DNA of 64,000 nt from Spirulina subsalsa PCC 9445 (GTDB lineage: Bacteria > Cyanobacteriota > Cyanobacteriia > Cyanobacteriales > Spirulinaceae): NCBI RefSeq assembly GCF_000314005.1, contig NZ_JH980292.1, positions 1,064,864 through 1,128,863 on the forward strand, given 5' to 3'. Both the position numbers and the translations under genes were made by a program. Position 1 is the first letter of the stretch. Every line of letters begins with the position of its first letter. Shown here one piece after another: positions 9,048-20,200 of the stretch. The notes under the pieces are model-generated. The model had not been told where the DNA came from and did not search any database. It saw only the letters and a program-made list of their open reading frames with translations.

Positions 9048-9545
9048 TCAATCCTTTAAAAAGGCGAGGGTGAGTGTCTCCCCATTGCGGCGACGACTAA
9101 TGGCTAATAAACCTTCCATCACTTCACCATCCCCAAGGGTATAAACTCGGAAATCTTGGGCTTGGGGACTATTAAAACCCACTGCCAGAACCTTGGGTGC
9201 ATAAACATTCTCCTCTGAATCATAGTCGTAGTTCAGCTGATTGGCTATCCGATCCTCATAGTCCAGACCTGCAACCCAGGTCGCCGCGTTTAGCTCTTGG
9301 CGAATATTCGGCTCACAGTCGGGGGTGCGTTCATAAATCAGTTTCCATTGGGGCTTCCACCTCATGAATTCTAGGTGACTACCCCCCACAAAATACTGAT
9401 ACTGAGCTAAGGCCAAAGCTTCCAAATCCCCATCCGGCGGAGTCTGTTCATAAAAAACCACCACTCCCCAACCATCTTGATTGGGTGGACTGTAAAAGTT
9501 CATCAGGTCTTGGGCATAGGGGGGAATTTTCGGTGATAAAGACAT
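9048..9545 (-). CDS. Hypothetical protein, paralogue of the next gene
   Basis: 165 residues from the ATG at 9545 (MSLSPKIPPYAQDLM). A longer frame reaches 9578, but the paralogue at 9635-10132 aligns from this Met. The two share an N-terminal PPYAQDLMNFYSPP-like segment, VVFYEQTPPDGDLE, a tryptophan-rich centre, and a C-terminal YTLGDGEVMEGLLAISRRRNG motif. There is no signal peptide. I do not recognise the family. The C-terminal strands ending in LTLAF are the best conserved part. Confidence 0.65.
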   Translation of the reverse strand: MSLSPKIPPYAQDLMNFYSPPNQDGWGVVVFYEQTPPDGDLEALALAQYQYFVGGSHLEFMRWKPQWKLIYERTPDCEPNIRQELNAATWVAGLDYEDRIANQLNYDYDSEENVYAPKVLAVGFNSPQAQDFRVYTLGDGEVMEGLLAISRRRNGETLTLAFLKD

Positions 9546-9634
9546 GGGAATTAGGAGTAGGGAGTAGGGAATAGGCAATCTTAACTTGTCGAGATTGCCT
9601 CTTGCTTTGACGATAGGACAAACGGTTTAACTGG

Positions 9635-10132
9635 TCAGCCTTGCTCCTCCCAAAACGCTAGAGTGAGTATCTCACCGCTACTGCGGCGACTAATCCCTAA
9701 CAGTCCTTTAATCTTTTCATCTTCGCCAATGGTATACACTCGCACGTCTTCCACCTCGGGACTGTCAAAACCTGCATTGAGGACGTCGTAGGCTTGCACA
9801 TAGTTTTCATAGTTAATTTTCAGAAACTTTTGTCTCCACTTCAGAGAATCATTCCCAATGAGCATAGCTGAAACTGTCATGTGCGCGACAAAATCCGGTT
9901 TGACATCTCGGGTGGGCTTATACACTCGTTTCCAAGAGCGCATCCATGATTCAAGTCGTTGCTCCCACTTCTGGCCGAGAAAATTTTGATAGTGCCGTAA
10001 GGCCACTGGTTCTAAATCGACTCCGGGGGAAGTCACTTCATAGAAAATGGCGACTCCAGCCCCCTCTGACGGGGGGGAGTAAAAGTCGATTAGGTCTTGA
10101 ACATATTGGGGGACTTTAGCAGAGGAGGACAT
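9635..10132 (-). CDS. Hypothetical protein, paralogue of the preceding gene
   Basis: 165 residues from the ATG at 10132 (MSSSAKVPQYVQDLI); an alternative start lies at 10159. It matches the gene at 9048-9545 along its length, with the same YTIGEDEKIKGLLGISRR-type tail. The two lie head-to-tail about 90 bases apart, so they arose by tandem duplication and have since diverged. A purine-rich site AGGAGG-like is not obvious. Function unknown. The upstream region is very AT-rich. Confidence 0.65.
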   Translation of the reverse strand: MSSSAKVPQYVQDLIDFYSPPSEGAGVAIFYEVTSPGVDLEPVALRHYQNFLGQKWEQRLESWMRSWKRVYKPTRDVKPDFVAHMTVSAMLIGNDSLKWRQKFLKINYENYVQAYDVLNAGFDSPEVEDVRVYTIGEDEKIKGLLGISRRSSGEILTLAFWEEQG

Positions 10133-10626
10133 CAGCACAGATATTGATTTTCTGATCAATATTTTAAGTGATGGGTAGGATGGCCTGTCAAGACTAGCTT
10201 CCTATACTATAAATTGAAAAATTTTGCAACACTGCTAATTGTCTTTTTTTTGTCAATATTTTTTTGTAAATTTTTATTTAGAATATTTTGAGTAAACACT
10301 CATCAAATTTGTCAAGTTTTGTAAAAAAATATTTTATTTTTTTTATCGAATTGTATCGAATAGGGGCGAGAACCCACATTCCATAAGCGTTTTCTGGTAA
10401 AACCACAGAAAGGTATTACTAGGGTTGAGGGGAGTTTACACCCCCCAGTGGGTTTGGGTTGCCATTCATCAGTTACCATTGCCATGTTTCTTAACAAAGC
10501 GCGATAATTTGAAACTGATGCTTTTTCACAGTTCAAGGCTTGCAGAGGGTTTTTAGTCCCCCCTCCCACCTGAAACCAGACACCTGATTTTAGTTATCGC
10601 ATTTTAATTAAAGGAGACACACATTT
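10133..10626. promoter_or_regulatory. Long AT-rich leader region upstream of chlH
   Basis: Nearly 500 bases between a divergent hypothetical gene and chlH. Positions 10200-10350 are extremely AT-rich with long T-runs; 10360-10600 is more GC-rich, with CCCCCC tracts at about 10441 and 10558. An 85-codon frame on the minus strand (10312-10569) has no recognisable motif and I do not call it a gene. The region probably carries the chlH promoter and a long 5' leader. I could not identify a known riboswitch; an AAAGGAG site lies 8-14 bases before the chlH ATG. Confidence 0.5.
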
Positions 10627-13600
10627 ATGTTCACTCACGTCAAGTCCACCACTCGACGCATCACACCAGAAAACCTCAACGGTCGGTCCGTTATGAAGGT
10701 GGTCTATGTCGTGTTAGAGCCTCAGTACCAAAGCACGCTATCGGCGGCGGTACAGTCGATTAATAAGAATAATCCCCATGTAGCCATTGACCTCAGTGGC
10801 TATTTAATTGAAGAACTGCGGGACGCTGGGAATTATGAAGACTTTAAGCAGGATGTCGCCCAGGCGAATATATTTATTGCCTCGTTGATTTTTATTGAAG
10901 AGTTGGCCGAGAAGGTGGTGGCGGCTGTGGCTCCCCACCGCGATCGCCTTGATGTGTCCGTGGTGTTCCCCTCTATGCCCCAAGTCATGCGCTTGAATAA
11001 GATGGGCAGTTTCTCCATGGAGAATTTAGGGCAAAGTAAAAGTGCGATCGCCCAATTTATGAAGAGTCGGAAAAAGAACTCCGGCTCTTCCTTCCAAGAT
11101 AGTATGTTAAAGCTCCTGCGCACCCTGCCCAAGGTGTTGAAATACCTGCCCATGGATCGCGCTCAGGATGCCCGTCATTTTATGCTCAGTTTCCAGTATT
11201 GGCTGGGGGGTTCTGCTGATAATTTAGAGAACTTCCTGCTGATGTTGGCCGATAAATACGTTTTCAAAGACCAACAAAAACAAGGGGTCATCTATTCCGA
11301 ACCCGTGGTATATCCCGATATGGGGGTATGGCATCCCCTCGCCCCCAAAATGTTTGAGGATGTGAACGAATATTGGGACTGGTTCAACCAACGGGATGAT
11401 ATTTCCGAAGACTTACGGGACCCCCTCGCCCCCTGTGTGGGGTTAGTCCTGCAACGAACCCACTTGGTCACCGGGGATGATGCCCATTATGTGGCGATGG
11501 TGCAGGAATTGGAGGCAATGGGCGCCCGGGTGGTGGCCGTCTTCTCTGGGGGGTTAGACTTCTCCAAACCTGTGGATGAGTATTTCTGGGATAAACGGGT
11601 GAGAGGGGTTGAACCGACTCCCTTTGTGGATGTAGTGGTGTCCCTGACCGGGTTTGCCCTGGTTGGGGGGCCGGCCCGTCAAGACCATCCCAAGGCCATT
11701 GACTCCCTTAAACGCCTCAACCGTCCCTATATGGTGGCCTTACCCTTGGTCTTCCAAACCACCGAAGAATGGGAAAGCAGCGAGTTAGGATTACACCCCA
11801 TCCAAGTGGCTTTACAAATTGCGATTCCTGAACTGGACGGGGCGATTGAACCGATTATCGTCTCCGGTCGGGATGGGGCAACGGGGCGCGCTATTGCTCT
11901 CCAAGACCGGATAGAGGCGATCGCGCAACGGGCGTTAAAGTGGGCGAACCTGCGCAAGAAGCCCAAAGTGGAGAAAAAAGTCGCCATTACCGTCTTTAGT
12001 TTCCCCCCTGACAAAGGGAATGTGGGCACCGCCGCCTATTTGGATGTCTTTGGCTCCATTTACGAAGTGATGAAAGCCCTCCAAAGCAATGGCTACGACA
12101 TCCAAGACCTACCCGACAGCCCTCAAGCTCTAATGGAAGCCGTCATCCACGATGCCCAAGCCCAATATCAGAGTCCTGAACTCAATGTGGCCTATCGGAT
12201 GTCGGTGATGGAATACGAACGCCTCACGCCCTATTATGAGCGTCTCAAGGAGAACTGGGGAGATCCTCCCGGACATTTAAACAGTGACGGGGAAAACCTG
12301 CTGATCTACGGGAAACAGTTCGGCAACCTCTTCATCGGCGTTCAGCCCACCTTCGGCTATGAAGGCGACCCCATGCGCCTCTTATTCTCCCGTTCCGCCT
12401 CCCCCCATCACGGTTTCGCCGCCTACTACACCTATTTAGAACGGGTCTGGCAGGCCGACGCGGTGTTACACTTTGGCACCCACGGTTCCCTAGAATTCAT
12501 GCCCGGGAAACAAATGGGTATGAGTGGGGAATGCTATCCCGACAGCTTAATTGGCAATACCCCCAACCTCTACTACTACGCCGCCAATAACCCCAGCGAG
12601 GCCACCATTGCCAAGCGTCGCAGCTATGCCGAAACCATTAGCTACCTCACCCCTCCCGCCGAAAATGCCGGGTTATACAAAGGCCTGCAAGAACTCAGCG
12701 AGTTAATTGGCTCCTACCAAACCCTGAAAGATAGCGGTCGGGGGGTGCAAATTGTCGATACGATCATGGATAAATGTCGCATGGTCAACCTTGACCAAGA
12801 CATTCAACTCCCCGCAACCGATGCTAAAGATATGACCCCCGAAGAGCGGGATAATATTGTGGGCATTGTGTATCGGAAGTTAATGGAAATTGAGTCTCGC
12901 CTACTGCCCTGTGGCTTGCACGTGATTGGGAAACCCCCCTCAGCAGAAGAGGCGATCGCAACTCTGGTCAATATCGCCAGTTTAGACCGGGAAGACGACA
13001 ACCTGAAGAGTCTGCCCCGCATCATTGCCGAGAGTTTGGGACGCAATATTGAGGAAATTTACGGCAATAGCGATCGCGGAATCCTGAGTGACGTAGACCT
13101 CCTGCAAAACATCACCCTCGCCACCCGCGAAGCCGTCGCCGCCCTCGTCCACGCCCAAACCGACGCAGATGGTCGCGTCTCCAAAGTTTCCGGCCTCAAC
13201 CTCTTCCAGAAATTCAAAAAAGCCCCCTGGGTCGAATCTCTGGAAAACTCCGGCTATCCCAACGTCAACACCGACGACCTCAAACCCCTCTTTGAGTACC
13301 TGGAATTCTGCCTAGAACAAGTCTGTGCCGACCAAGAACTAGGCGGCCTCCTCCAAGCCCTCGAAGGGGAGTATGTCCTCCCCGGCCCCGGCGGCGACCC
13401 CATCCGTAACCCCCTTGTCCTCCCCACCGGGAAAAACATCCACGCCCTAGACCCCCAATCCATCCCCACCCTCGCCGCCGTCAAATCCGCCAAAATCGTC
13501 GTAGACCGTCTCCTAGAACGGCAACGACTCGACAACGGCGGCCACTATCCCGAAACCATCGCCACCGTCCTCTGGGGCACCGACAACATCAAAACCTACG

Positions 13601-14616
13601 GCGAATCCCTCGCCCAAATCCTCTGGATGGTGGGAGCCCGTCCCCTCCCCGATGCCTTGGGACGAGTCAACAAACTCGAACTCATCCCCCTCGAAGAACT
13701 CGGCCGCCCTCGGATTGATGTCGTCGTCAACTGTTCCGGCGTATTCCGCGACCTCTTCATCAACCAGATGAACCTCCTCGACCAGGCCGTAAAAATGGCC
13801 GCCGAAGCCGAGGAACCCCTAGAGATGAACTTCGTCCGCAAACACGCCTTAGAACAGGCCGAAGAAATGGGCATCGGCATCCGTCAGGCCGCCACCCGCA
13901 TCTTCTCCAACGCCTCCGGCTCCTACTCCTCCAACGTCAACCTTGCCGTTGAAAACAGCACCTGGGAAGAAGAGTCCGAGTTACAGGATATGTACCTCAA
14001 CCGGAAATCCTTCGCCTTCAACTCCGACAATCCCGGAGTGATGGACGAACGCCGGGACATTTTCGAGGCCTCCTTGAAAACCGCCGAGGTCACATTCCAA
14101 AACCTCGACTCATCGGAAATCAGTCTGACCGACGTTTCCCACTACTTCGACTCCGACCCCACCAAAGTGGTGGCCAATCTCCGCAAGGATGGCAAAAAAC
14201 CCGCCGCCTACATCGCCGACACCACCACCGCCAACGCCCAAGTCCGCACCCTCTCCGAAACCGTCCGCCTCGATGCCCGAACCAAGATGTTAAACCCCAA
14301 ATGGTACGAAGGGATGCTGAGTCACGGTTACGAAGGCGTGCGCGAGTTATCTAAGCGTTTGGTGAACACCATGGGCTGGTCTGCCACAGCCGACGCGGTG
14401 GATAATTGGGTCTATGAAGATGTGAATACCACCTTCATTGAAGACCCAGAAATGTGCAAACGTCTAATGAACTTAAACCCCAATTCTTTCCGTAAGATGG
14501 TCGGCACTTTATTAGAAGTCAACGGTCGGGGGTACTGGGAGACTTCCGAGGAGAATTTAGACCGTCTCCGGGAGTTATACCAGGAGGTTGAAGACCGCAT
14601 CGAAGGCGTTGAGTAG
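10627..14616 (+). CDS. chlH: Magnesium chelatase subunit H
   Basis: 1329 residues, the usual length for cyanobacterial ChlH (about 1330). It is the large porphyrin-binding subunit that, with ChlI and ChlD, inserts Mg2+ into protoporphyrin IX at the start of chlorophyll synthesis. The N-terminal DUF3479 domain (about residues 20-180) and the CobN/Mg-chelatase domain follow; the stretch [15 protein letters not shown] (about residues 610-630) is a highly conserved active-site block. The start is an ATG after a good AAGGAG site. A strong terminator follows. chlI and chlD are not in the window. Confidence 0.98.
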   Translation: MFTHVKSTTRRITPENLNGRSVMKVVYVVLEPQYQSTLSAAVQSINKNNPHVAIDLSGYLIEELRDAGNYEDFKQDVAQANIFIASLIFIEELAEKVVAAVAPHRDRLDVSVVFPSMPQVMRLNKMGSFSMENLGQSKSAIAQFMKSRKKNSGSSFQDSMLKLLRTLPKVLKYLPMDRAQDARHFMLSFQYWLGGSADNLENFLLMLADKYVFKDQQKQGVIYSEPVVYPDMGVWHPLAPKMFEDVNEYWDWFNQRDDISEDLRDPLAPCVGLVLQRTHLVTGDDAHYVAMVQELEAMGARVVAVFSGGLDFSKPVDEYFWDKRVRGVEPTPFVDVVVSLTGFALVGGPARQDHPKAIDSLKRLNRPYMVALPLVFQTTEEWESSELGLHPIQVALQIAIPELDGAIEPIIVSGRDGATGRAIALQDRIEAIAQRALKWANLRKKPKVEKKVAITVFSFPPDKGNVGTAAYLDVFGSIYEVMKALQSNGYDIQDLPDSPQALMEAVIHDAQAQYQSPELNVAYRMSVMEYERLTPYYERLKENWGDPPGHLNSDGENLLIYGKQFGNLFIGVQPTFGYEGDPMRLLFSRSASPHHGFAAYYTYLERVWQADAVLHFGTHGSLEFMPGKQMGMSGECYPDSLIGNTPNLYYYAANNPSEATIAKRRSYAETISYLTPPAENAGLYKGLQELSELIGSYQTLKDSGRGVQIVDTIMDKCRMVNLDQDIQLPATDAKDMTPEERDNIVGIVYRKLMEIESRLLPCGLHVIGKPPSAEEAIATLVNIASLDREDDNLKSLPRIIAESLGRNIEEIYGNSDRGILSDVDLLQNITLATREAVAALVHAQTDADGRVSKVSGLNLFQKFKKAPWVESLENSGYPNVNTDDLKPLFEYLEFCLEQVCADQELGGLLQALEGEYVLPGPGGDPIRNPLVLPTGKNIHALDPQSIPTLAAVKSAKIVVDRLLERQRLDNGGHYPETIATVLWGTDNIKTYGESLAQILWMVGARPLPDALGRVNKLELIPLEELGRPRIDVVVNCSGVFRDLFINQMNLLDQAVKMAAEAEEPLEMNFVRKHALEQAEEMGIGIRQAATRIFSNASGSYSSNVNLAVENSTWEEESELQDMYLNRKSFAFNSDNPGVMDERRDIFEASLKTAEVTFQNLDSSEISLTDVSHYFDSDPTKVVANLRKDGKKPAAYIADTTTANAQVRTLSETVRLDARTKMLNPKWYEGMLSHGYEGVRELSKRLVNTMGWSATADAVDNWVYEDVNTTFIEDPEMCKRLMNLNPNSFRKMVGTLLEVNGRGYWETSEENLDRLRELYQEVEDRIEGVE

Positions 14617-14652
14617 GGTTTCACCTGTAATCTAACGAATCTTATAGAATAG

Positions 14653-14682
14653 AAAGGAGTGTCTAACCAGCACTCCTTTTTT
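14653..14682 (+). terminator. Intrinsic terminator after chlH
   Basis: AAAGGAGTG (14653-14661) pairs perfectly with CACTCCTTT (14671-14679) over a 9-base loop and is followed by a T-run. It sits about 40 bases past the chlH stop. Confidence 0.85.
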
Positions 14683-14733
14683 CAATCTGAAAAAATATTT
14701 CTATTCTTTATCAGGTTAAACAAGTTCGAGGAG

Positions 14734-17199
14734 TCATTGGGTCAAACTTAAATCAGCCCCTTTAAAATTAACTCCATCTATTAGGGCTCCCATTAACTTG
14801 GCTTTGCGCAAATTTGCCCCCTGAAAATTAGCCCCCGTTAGGTCAGCGGCCATGAACTTCACTCCCTCTAAATTAGCCCCCTGTAGATTGGCATAACGTA
14901 AATTTGCCCCAATAAAATTGGCATTTTTTAAACACAATCCCGCCAATTCTGCACCGGGTAAGTTCGCGTTGCGAAAATTCCGCCCCCCTTTAGCATAACG
15001 TTGTAGAATTTCTCCCACATCAGTAATATGAATTTCTCGCTGGGGAGGATGTTGGATATCTAAGGTAAAACGATCTTTCTGTTCTAAGATTTCCCGTAAC
15101 TCCCGATACAACGGATAAGCCCCAATGCCACTAATATTTAACCAAGAGCGGGAACGAGTAAAGGCGACTAATAATTGATTTCTTAGTTTAATCTCACTCT
15201 CTCTTTTTGCCACTTGATCTAATCCTACAACATAAACCATCTCGGCTTCGTGTCCTTTCGCTCGATGAATTCGGGACACTGTAACCGCCCCATCACACCA
15301 GAATTTATTCGGTTGATAAGTCGCCCGATTTACTTCAATTTGGTTACAATCTGATGTGCTGGGAAGATAAATATCAATGCCCTGATTGAGTAAAAATTGA
15401 GCGACTTGTTTTTCCAGTTGACGGGCTTCAAAAAAAGAGCCTAAAACAATGACCAAAATATCAGGACTGGGGCGCAATCCTTCGTAGCGTAAATTGTGTA
15501 AAATATGCTGGGCGAGTCGGGATAGTTCTTCTTGACGAGTGGGGTAGGTATTAAAGTTTAAATAGGAGTCTGGCCATAAGCGGGGTAGGGGATTGGGGGA
15601 ATGGCTGGGGGGACGATGGAGGGTAAGATAAGGGGGATGATAGGCTTCAATAGTATAACCTAGGGCTTGCCATTCTTCGGGGTGTCGTGACCCGGTGAGG
15701 AGGCCTTGCGATCGCCTAAATCCCATCGCCAGTGCTTGGGCTGTGGTTATAATGAGGTGGGGAGTTCGGTAACTTTTGCGTAGAATTTCGCTTTTTTTTA
15801 TCCCCCCTTCATACTCCCCTGTCACCAGATGTCCTAAACGTTCTCCTAATACTTCACTGGCACTAGGGAAGGATAAGCTTTCTAAGCTTTGGGTTTCATC
15901 ATACCCCCAAATTAAACGTCGTTGTTCGGGTTGGGTGGGGTCAACAGGACGTAATGCCTGATACGCTAACCAATAAAAGGGCTGTTTCTCTTCAAATTTG
16001 GGGGCATCCACGACTAAATCCTGTCCTTCGTCAATTAAAATGGCATCAAAAAGGGCAGGAATGGCGGCCTGTTGGAGTAATTTTAAACAAGCTTCGGCTA
16101 GGGCTTCATTGGGGTTTAAACTTTGAGTTTGATTGACGGTTAAGGGCTGAATTCCTACCGCTTGACAAAGGAGACGATAAAACCCCGGTTGATTTTTTGC
16201 CCCCCAACCATGTAGAACTTGTAAGTTAGGATTTTGGGAGTCATAACTAACTTGATTTTGACTAAAATAACGTAACCATTGGTCGATTTGTTTTAGGATG
16301 GGTTGGTATAAGCTACGGGAAAAAAAGACGAAAGCAATGCGCCATTGTGGGTATTTTAGATGAAAGTGGGCGGCTTTTTGGCACAAAATCGCGGTTTTTC
16401 CTGACCCAGCAATGCCTCTAATTCTCTGACATCCCGGGGGAATTTGTTTGGCAATTCGTTCTTGTTCTAAATCTAGTTCATGGATTTGTTGGCGCAGGGT
16501 TTTAATGATTTTCCCTCGATTAATTTGGGGGTTTTTATTGGGGTAAATGGGTTTACAATAGAGGGGTGTTCCTGCTATAATAGATAGGAGTAATTTCCAG
16601 TTAGGATAAGTTAATTTCTTGTTTTGGGTGAGGGGTAAAACGGCTTGAATTTTGGGGAGAAGAGAAGCGGGTTCAACTAAATCATTAACGAGATCATTTT
16701 TGAAGAGAATGGGGGGAGAACTGGGCAAGTTAGCAAAACCGCGCTGTTCCCACTCCCCTTGAGTAATATAGGGCAGAGCGAGCAGGGCGCGGGCGGTTAG
16801 CTGGTGTTTGAGTTGGGGTTCGCGATCGCAATAATTCAACAGGGCAAAAACATGAGATTCCGCCTGTTGGTAGGGGTTGCCAAAGTTGGTATAAAAGTTT
16901 TGGTAGTGCCACTGATGACCGGAAATATTAACAATTTGTTGGATGTTAATTGACTTGACTTCAATCACGATTAAACCCAGTTCTAAATCGACTATGAGAA
17001 TATCGGGTTCTTGTCGATAATTTTCCTGTCCTGAAAAGATAGGATAGCGCCAATAGGCTAAACAGGGGCGATGTTGAAAAGCGGTTTGAATCAAGTCCCA
17101 GACGAGTTTTTCCCCAGCTTCTCCTCTCGATTCTAAAGGTTCGGTGGTGATAAAGTGACCCTGTTGGCCGGAGGGGAGGGAAAGGGCATGATCGAGCAT
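14734..17199 (-). CDS. NERD nuclease-related / UvrD-like helicase fusion with C-terminal pentapeptide repeats
   Basis: 821 residues from the ATG at 17199; a start at 17250 would overlap the upstream gene by 43 bases. Domains in order: NERD nuclease-related (about residues 15-200) with Asp66, Glu80 and Lys82 in EPDILIVDLELGLIVIEVK; a UvrD-like superfamily 1 helicase with Walker A GIAGSGKT and Walker B LIDEGQDL; and a C-terminal run of pentapeptide repeats (A(N/D)LXX pattern, about the last 80 residues). NERD-helicase proteins are thought to process DNA, and the repeats could form a right-handed beta-helix for protein or DNA-mimic contact. It may belong to defence or repair; no partner gene is adjacent. 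Confidence 0.85.
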   Translation of the reverse strand: MLDHALSLPSGQQGHFITTEPLESRGEAGEKLVWDLIQTAFQHRPCLAYWRYPIFSGQENYRQEPDILIVDLELGLIVIEVKSINIQQIVNISGHQWHYQNFYTNFGNPYQQAESHVFALLNYCDREPQLKHQLTARALLALPYITQGEWEQRGFANLPSSPPILFKNDLVNDLVEPASLLPKIQAVLPLTQNKKLTYPNWKLLLSIIAGTPLYCKPIYPNKNPQINRGKIIKTLRQQIHELDLEQERIAKQIPPGCQRIRGIAGSGKTAILCQKAAHFHLKYPQWRIAFVFFSRSLYQPILKQIDQWLRYFSQNQVSYDSQNPNLQVLHGWGAKNQPGFYRLLCQAVGIQPLTVNQTQSLNPNEALAEACLKLLQQAAIPALFDAILIDEGQDLVVDAPKFEEKQPFYWLAYQALRPVDPTQPEQRRLIWGYDETQSLESLSFPSASEVLGERLGHLVTGEYEGGIKKSEILRKSYRTPHLIITTAQALAMGFRRSQGLLTGSRHPEEWQALGYTIEAYHPPYLTLHRPPSHSPNPLPRLWPDSYLNFNTYPTRQEELSRLAQHILHNLRYEGLRPSPDILVIVLGSFFEARQLEKQVAQFLLNQGIDIYLPSTSDCNQIEVNRATYQPNKFWCDGAVTVSRIHRAKGHEAEMVYVVGLDQVAKRESEIKLRNQLLVAFTRSRSWLNISGIGAYPLYRELREILEQKDRFTLDIQHPPQREIHITDVGEILQRYAKGGRNFRNANLPGAELAGLCLKNANFIGANLRYANLQGANLEGVKFMAADLTGANFQGANLRKAKLMGALIDGVNFKGADLSLTQ

Positions 17200-17207
17200 A
17201 AAGAATG

Positions 17208-20200
17208 TTACAAAGAGTCTATGAAGGGGAGGGAGTCGTGAGTTAGCCATTGACGGGCAATGGGCGATCGCACAGGGCGGCCGAAGAGATACCCTTGAGC
17301 ATAGTGGCAGCCTAGGGTTTTTAATAGATTAAACTGTTCGATGGTTTCAATGCCTTCGGCTACGGCAAATAACCCTAACTGTTGAGTCAAACTTAAAATC
17401 GTTTCAACCACGCGACGGTTTTGGGAGCTTTGGATCATCCGCCCGACAAAGGATTTATCGATTTTTAAGCTAGTAATGGGTAAATCGCAGAGGTAGCTAA
17501 GGGAGGAGTATCCTGTACCGAAATCATCGATAGTAATGGCAATAGCGCGATCGCGTAAACCGCGAAAAATCTGGATAATATCATCCACATCTTGGATAAG
17601 GATACTTTCGGTAATTTCAAAAATGAAATGTTTTCCCGACACCCCGGTTTCTTGCAACACTTGATCCACCTGAGCCATAAACTGTTTCTGTTTCAGATGC
17701 ACCACAGAAATATTAATACTCACCCGCAGGGATTCTGTCAGATCCCGAGGCAAAGCTGAATCTTGCTGCCATGCCTTGATTTGGCTGGCCACGTCTTTCA
17801 TTAACCAAAGACTCATCGGTACAATTAGCTGGGTTTCCTCCGCCACCGGGATAAATTCCGCCGGGGAAATAATGCCGCGCTGGGGATGTTGCCAACGGAT
17901 CAGGGCTTCAAAACTCTTTAACTGATGAGTCTCAAAACTAATAATCGGTTGATAACACATAAATAGCTGGTTCTGCTCAATGGCATGGCGCAAATCACTT
18001 TCTAACTCCAGCCGGGCTAAGGCTTGAACGTGCATCGTCGGGTCGAAAATCTCATAGCAGGCTCGGCCTTTTTCCTTAGCGCGATACATAGCTGTGTCTG
18101 CATCGCGAATCAAATCTATGGCTTTTTGATAGCGAATTGTACCCACGACAACACCAATACTCGCCCGAATTAAGGTTTGTTGATAATTAATAGCAACCGG
18201 GTCTTGAAAACGCTCAAAAATCCGCTCAACTAGCTCAAGCACGTCATGGAGTCCATGAATTTTTTCCATCAAGATCACAAATTCATCTCCCCCTAAACGG
18301 GCGACTAAATCGTTAGAGTGCATCATTTCCCGCAGTTTTTGGGCGACATCAATTAAGACTTCATCCCCGGCCAAATGCCCTAAACTGTCATTAATAACTT
18401 TGAAGTGGTCTAAATCTAAAAATAATACAGCAAACTGGTAGTTGTCATGGTGGTGAATCCGTTCAATGGCAAAATTGAGCCGTTCCATCAAGAGATTCCG
18501 GTTGGGCAATCCGGTTAAAGCATCGTGGAAGGCATCATATTCTAATTGCCGTTGTAGGCGTATTTTTTCCGTCACATCTCTAGAGGTTGTTTGTAGCTGG
18601 AATAGTTCGCCCTCGCCGTTAAAAACCCCACGGGCTACGGTTTCAAACCAGCGATAATCTCCGGCCTGTTTGCGAATACGATAGGTTAGGGGTAGGGCGG
18701 TGCCGTCACTGAGTTGTAGGGCTTCTTGATGGATGCGATCGCGATCATCGGGATGAATCAGGTCAAAGTGATTGTGACCCATGAGATCCGGCGGTTGGTA
18801 GCCTAACAAATTCTGCACCGAGGAACTCACATAGAGATAATCTCCCCTCGGGGTATGGAGACAGACCAAATCGCTCATATTTTCCGCCAATAAGCGATAT
18901 TGGGCTTCACTTTGGGTTAGGGCTTGCTCAAAATGTTTGCGTTCGGTGATATCTTCGGCAATTCCCCCTAACCAAGGGCATGGATCCTGACTATTCTCTA
19001 ACAAAAAGGCGCGATCGCGAATCCAGCGCACTGTTCCGTCGGGATGAACAATGCGGTAATCAATCACAAAAGTATGGGTTTGGTCAACTTGTCGCAGTGC
19101 CTTTAATAGGGCGGGGCGGTCTTTACGGAGAATTCTATAGAGTAATTGACGCGGTTGGTCTAACAAAATGGACTCCTCACAACCCCACAGCGTGCCACAG
19201 GCAGGACTAATGTAAATAAAGCGACGCTGAAAACGGTCAAAAATCCAGAGGACAGCATCACTATTTTCGGCAAAGGAGCGGAATTTTCCCTCACTTTCTT
19301 TGAGGTTATTATGAGCCGTTTGTAGTGCCGCAAAGGAAGTTTGTAAGCGTTGGGACATATCGTTAAAGGTTTCCGCCAAAATCGCCAACTCTCGTAAACG
19401 CCCCGGTTCAATCGCTTGGGAGAGTTCCCCTTGAGCAATAGCCGCAGAAGCCCCCATCAGTTGCCCGACAGAGCGCATAATCCAGCGACTGGTTAACCAA
19501 CCCGAAACGATAGCCACCCCGAGAGCCCCTAAACAGAGCAGAATCGAGTTGCGGGTATTGGCGTTAATTTGTGCCATAAAATCCGACTCTGGCATCATGA
19601 CGACAATCAGCCAATCAAGGCCGAATTGATCCTGAAAGGGGGAAACCTGTAAAAAATAGCGTTCTTTTTGATAGATAAACTCAAGCTGGGCGGGTTCTTG
19701 AATGGTGCTAAATTGTCGGTAGCGATCGCTCAGAAATTCAGCCGAAGCAACCAGCAACGAATCCTCAACAGTCAGAATATTCAGCCGATGGGTGATACCA
19801 TTTTCCACCCGAAAGGGTTGGGGTAACGTTGAACTCGCTACAATGTTGCCGTTGCGCTCAATAACATAAGTCTGTCCCGTTTTACCCACCTTCAAACCAC
19901 TTAAAAACTCACTCACCCGATCCAAAAAAAAGTTATTACCAAAAACCCCAAGAAGCGCGCCATCTGGGTCATAGATCGGGGTTGCGATGGGAAGCGCCAG
20001 CAGTGTATAGGCATGATAGGGGAAAATGTCCCCCCAAGTGGAGGTACGCTCCGCCATTGCCGCTTGATACCAAGGACGTTGACGGGGATCAAAACCCGGA
20101 GTTATGCTTTGTAAGCGCACGGGGCGACCTTCTGCGTCCACATCATAAAAATGAATGGCTCCCTCCGTAGCCGCCCCTGCTACCATTAATTGATGGGGAT

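Noticed and set aside
10312..10569. 85-codon minus-strand frame upstream of chlH
   Set aside because: No motif, no ribosome binding site, and it extends into the AT-rich region.
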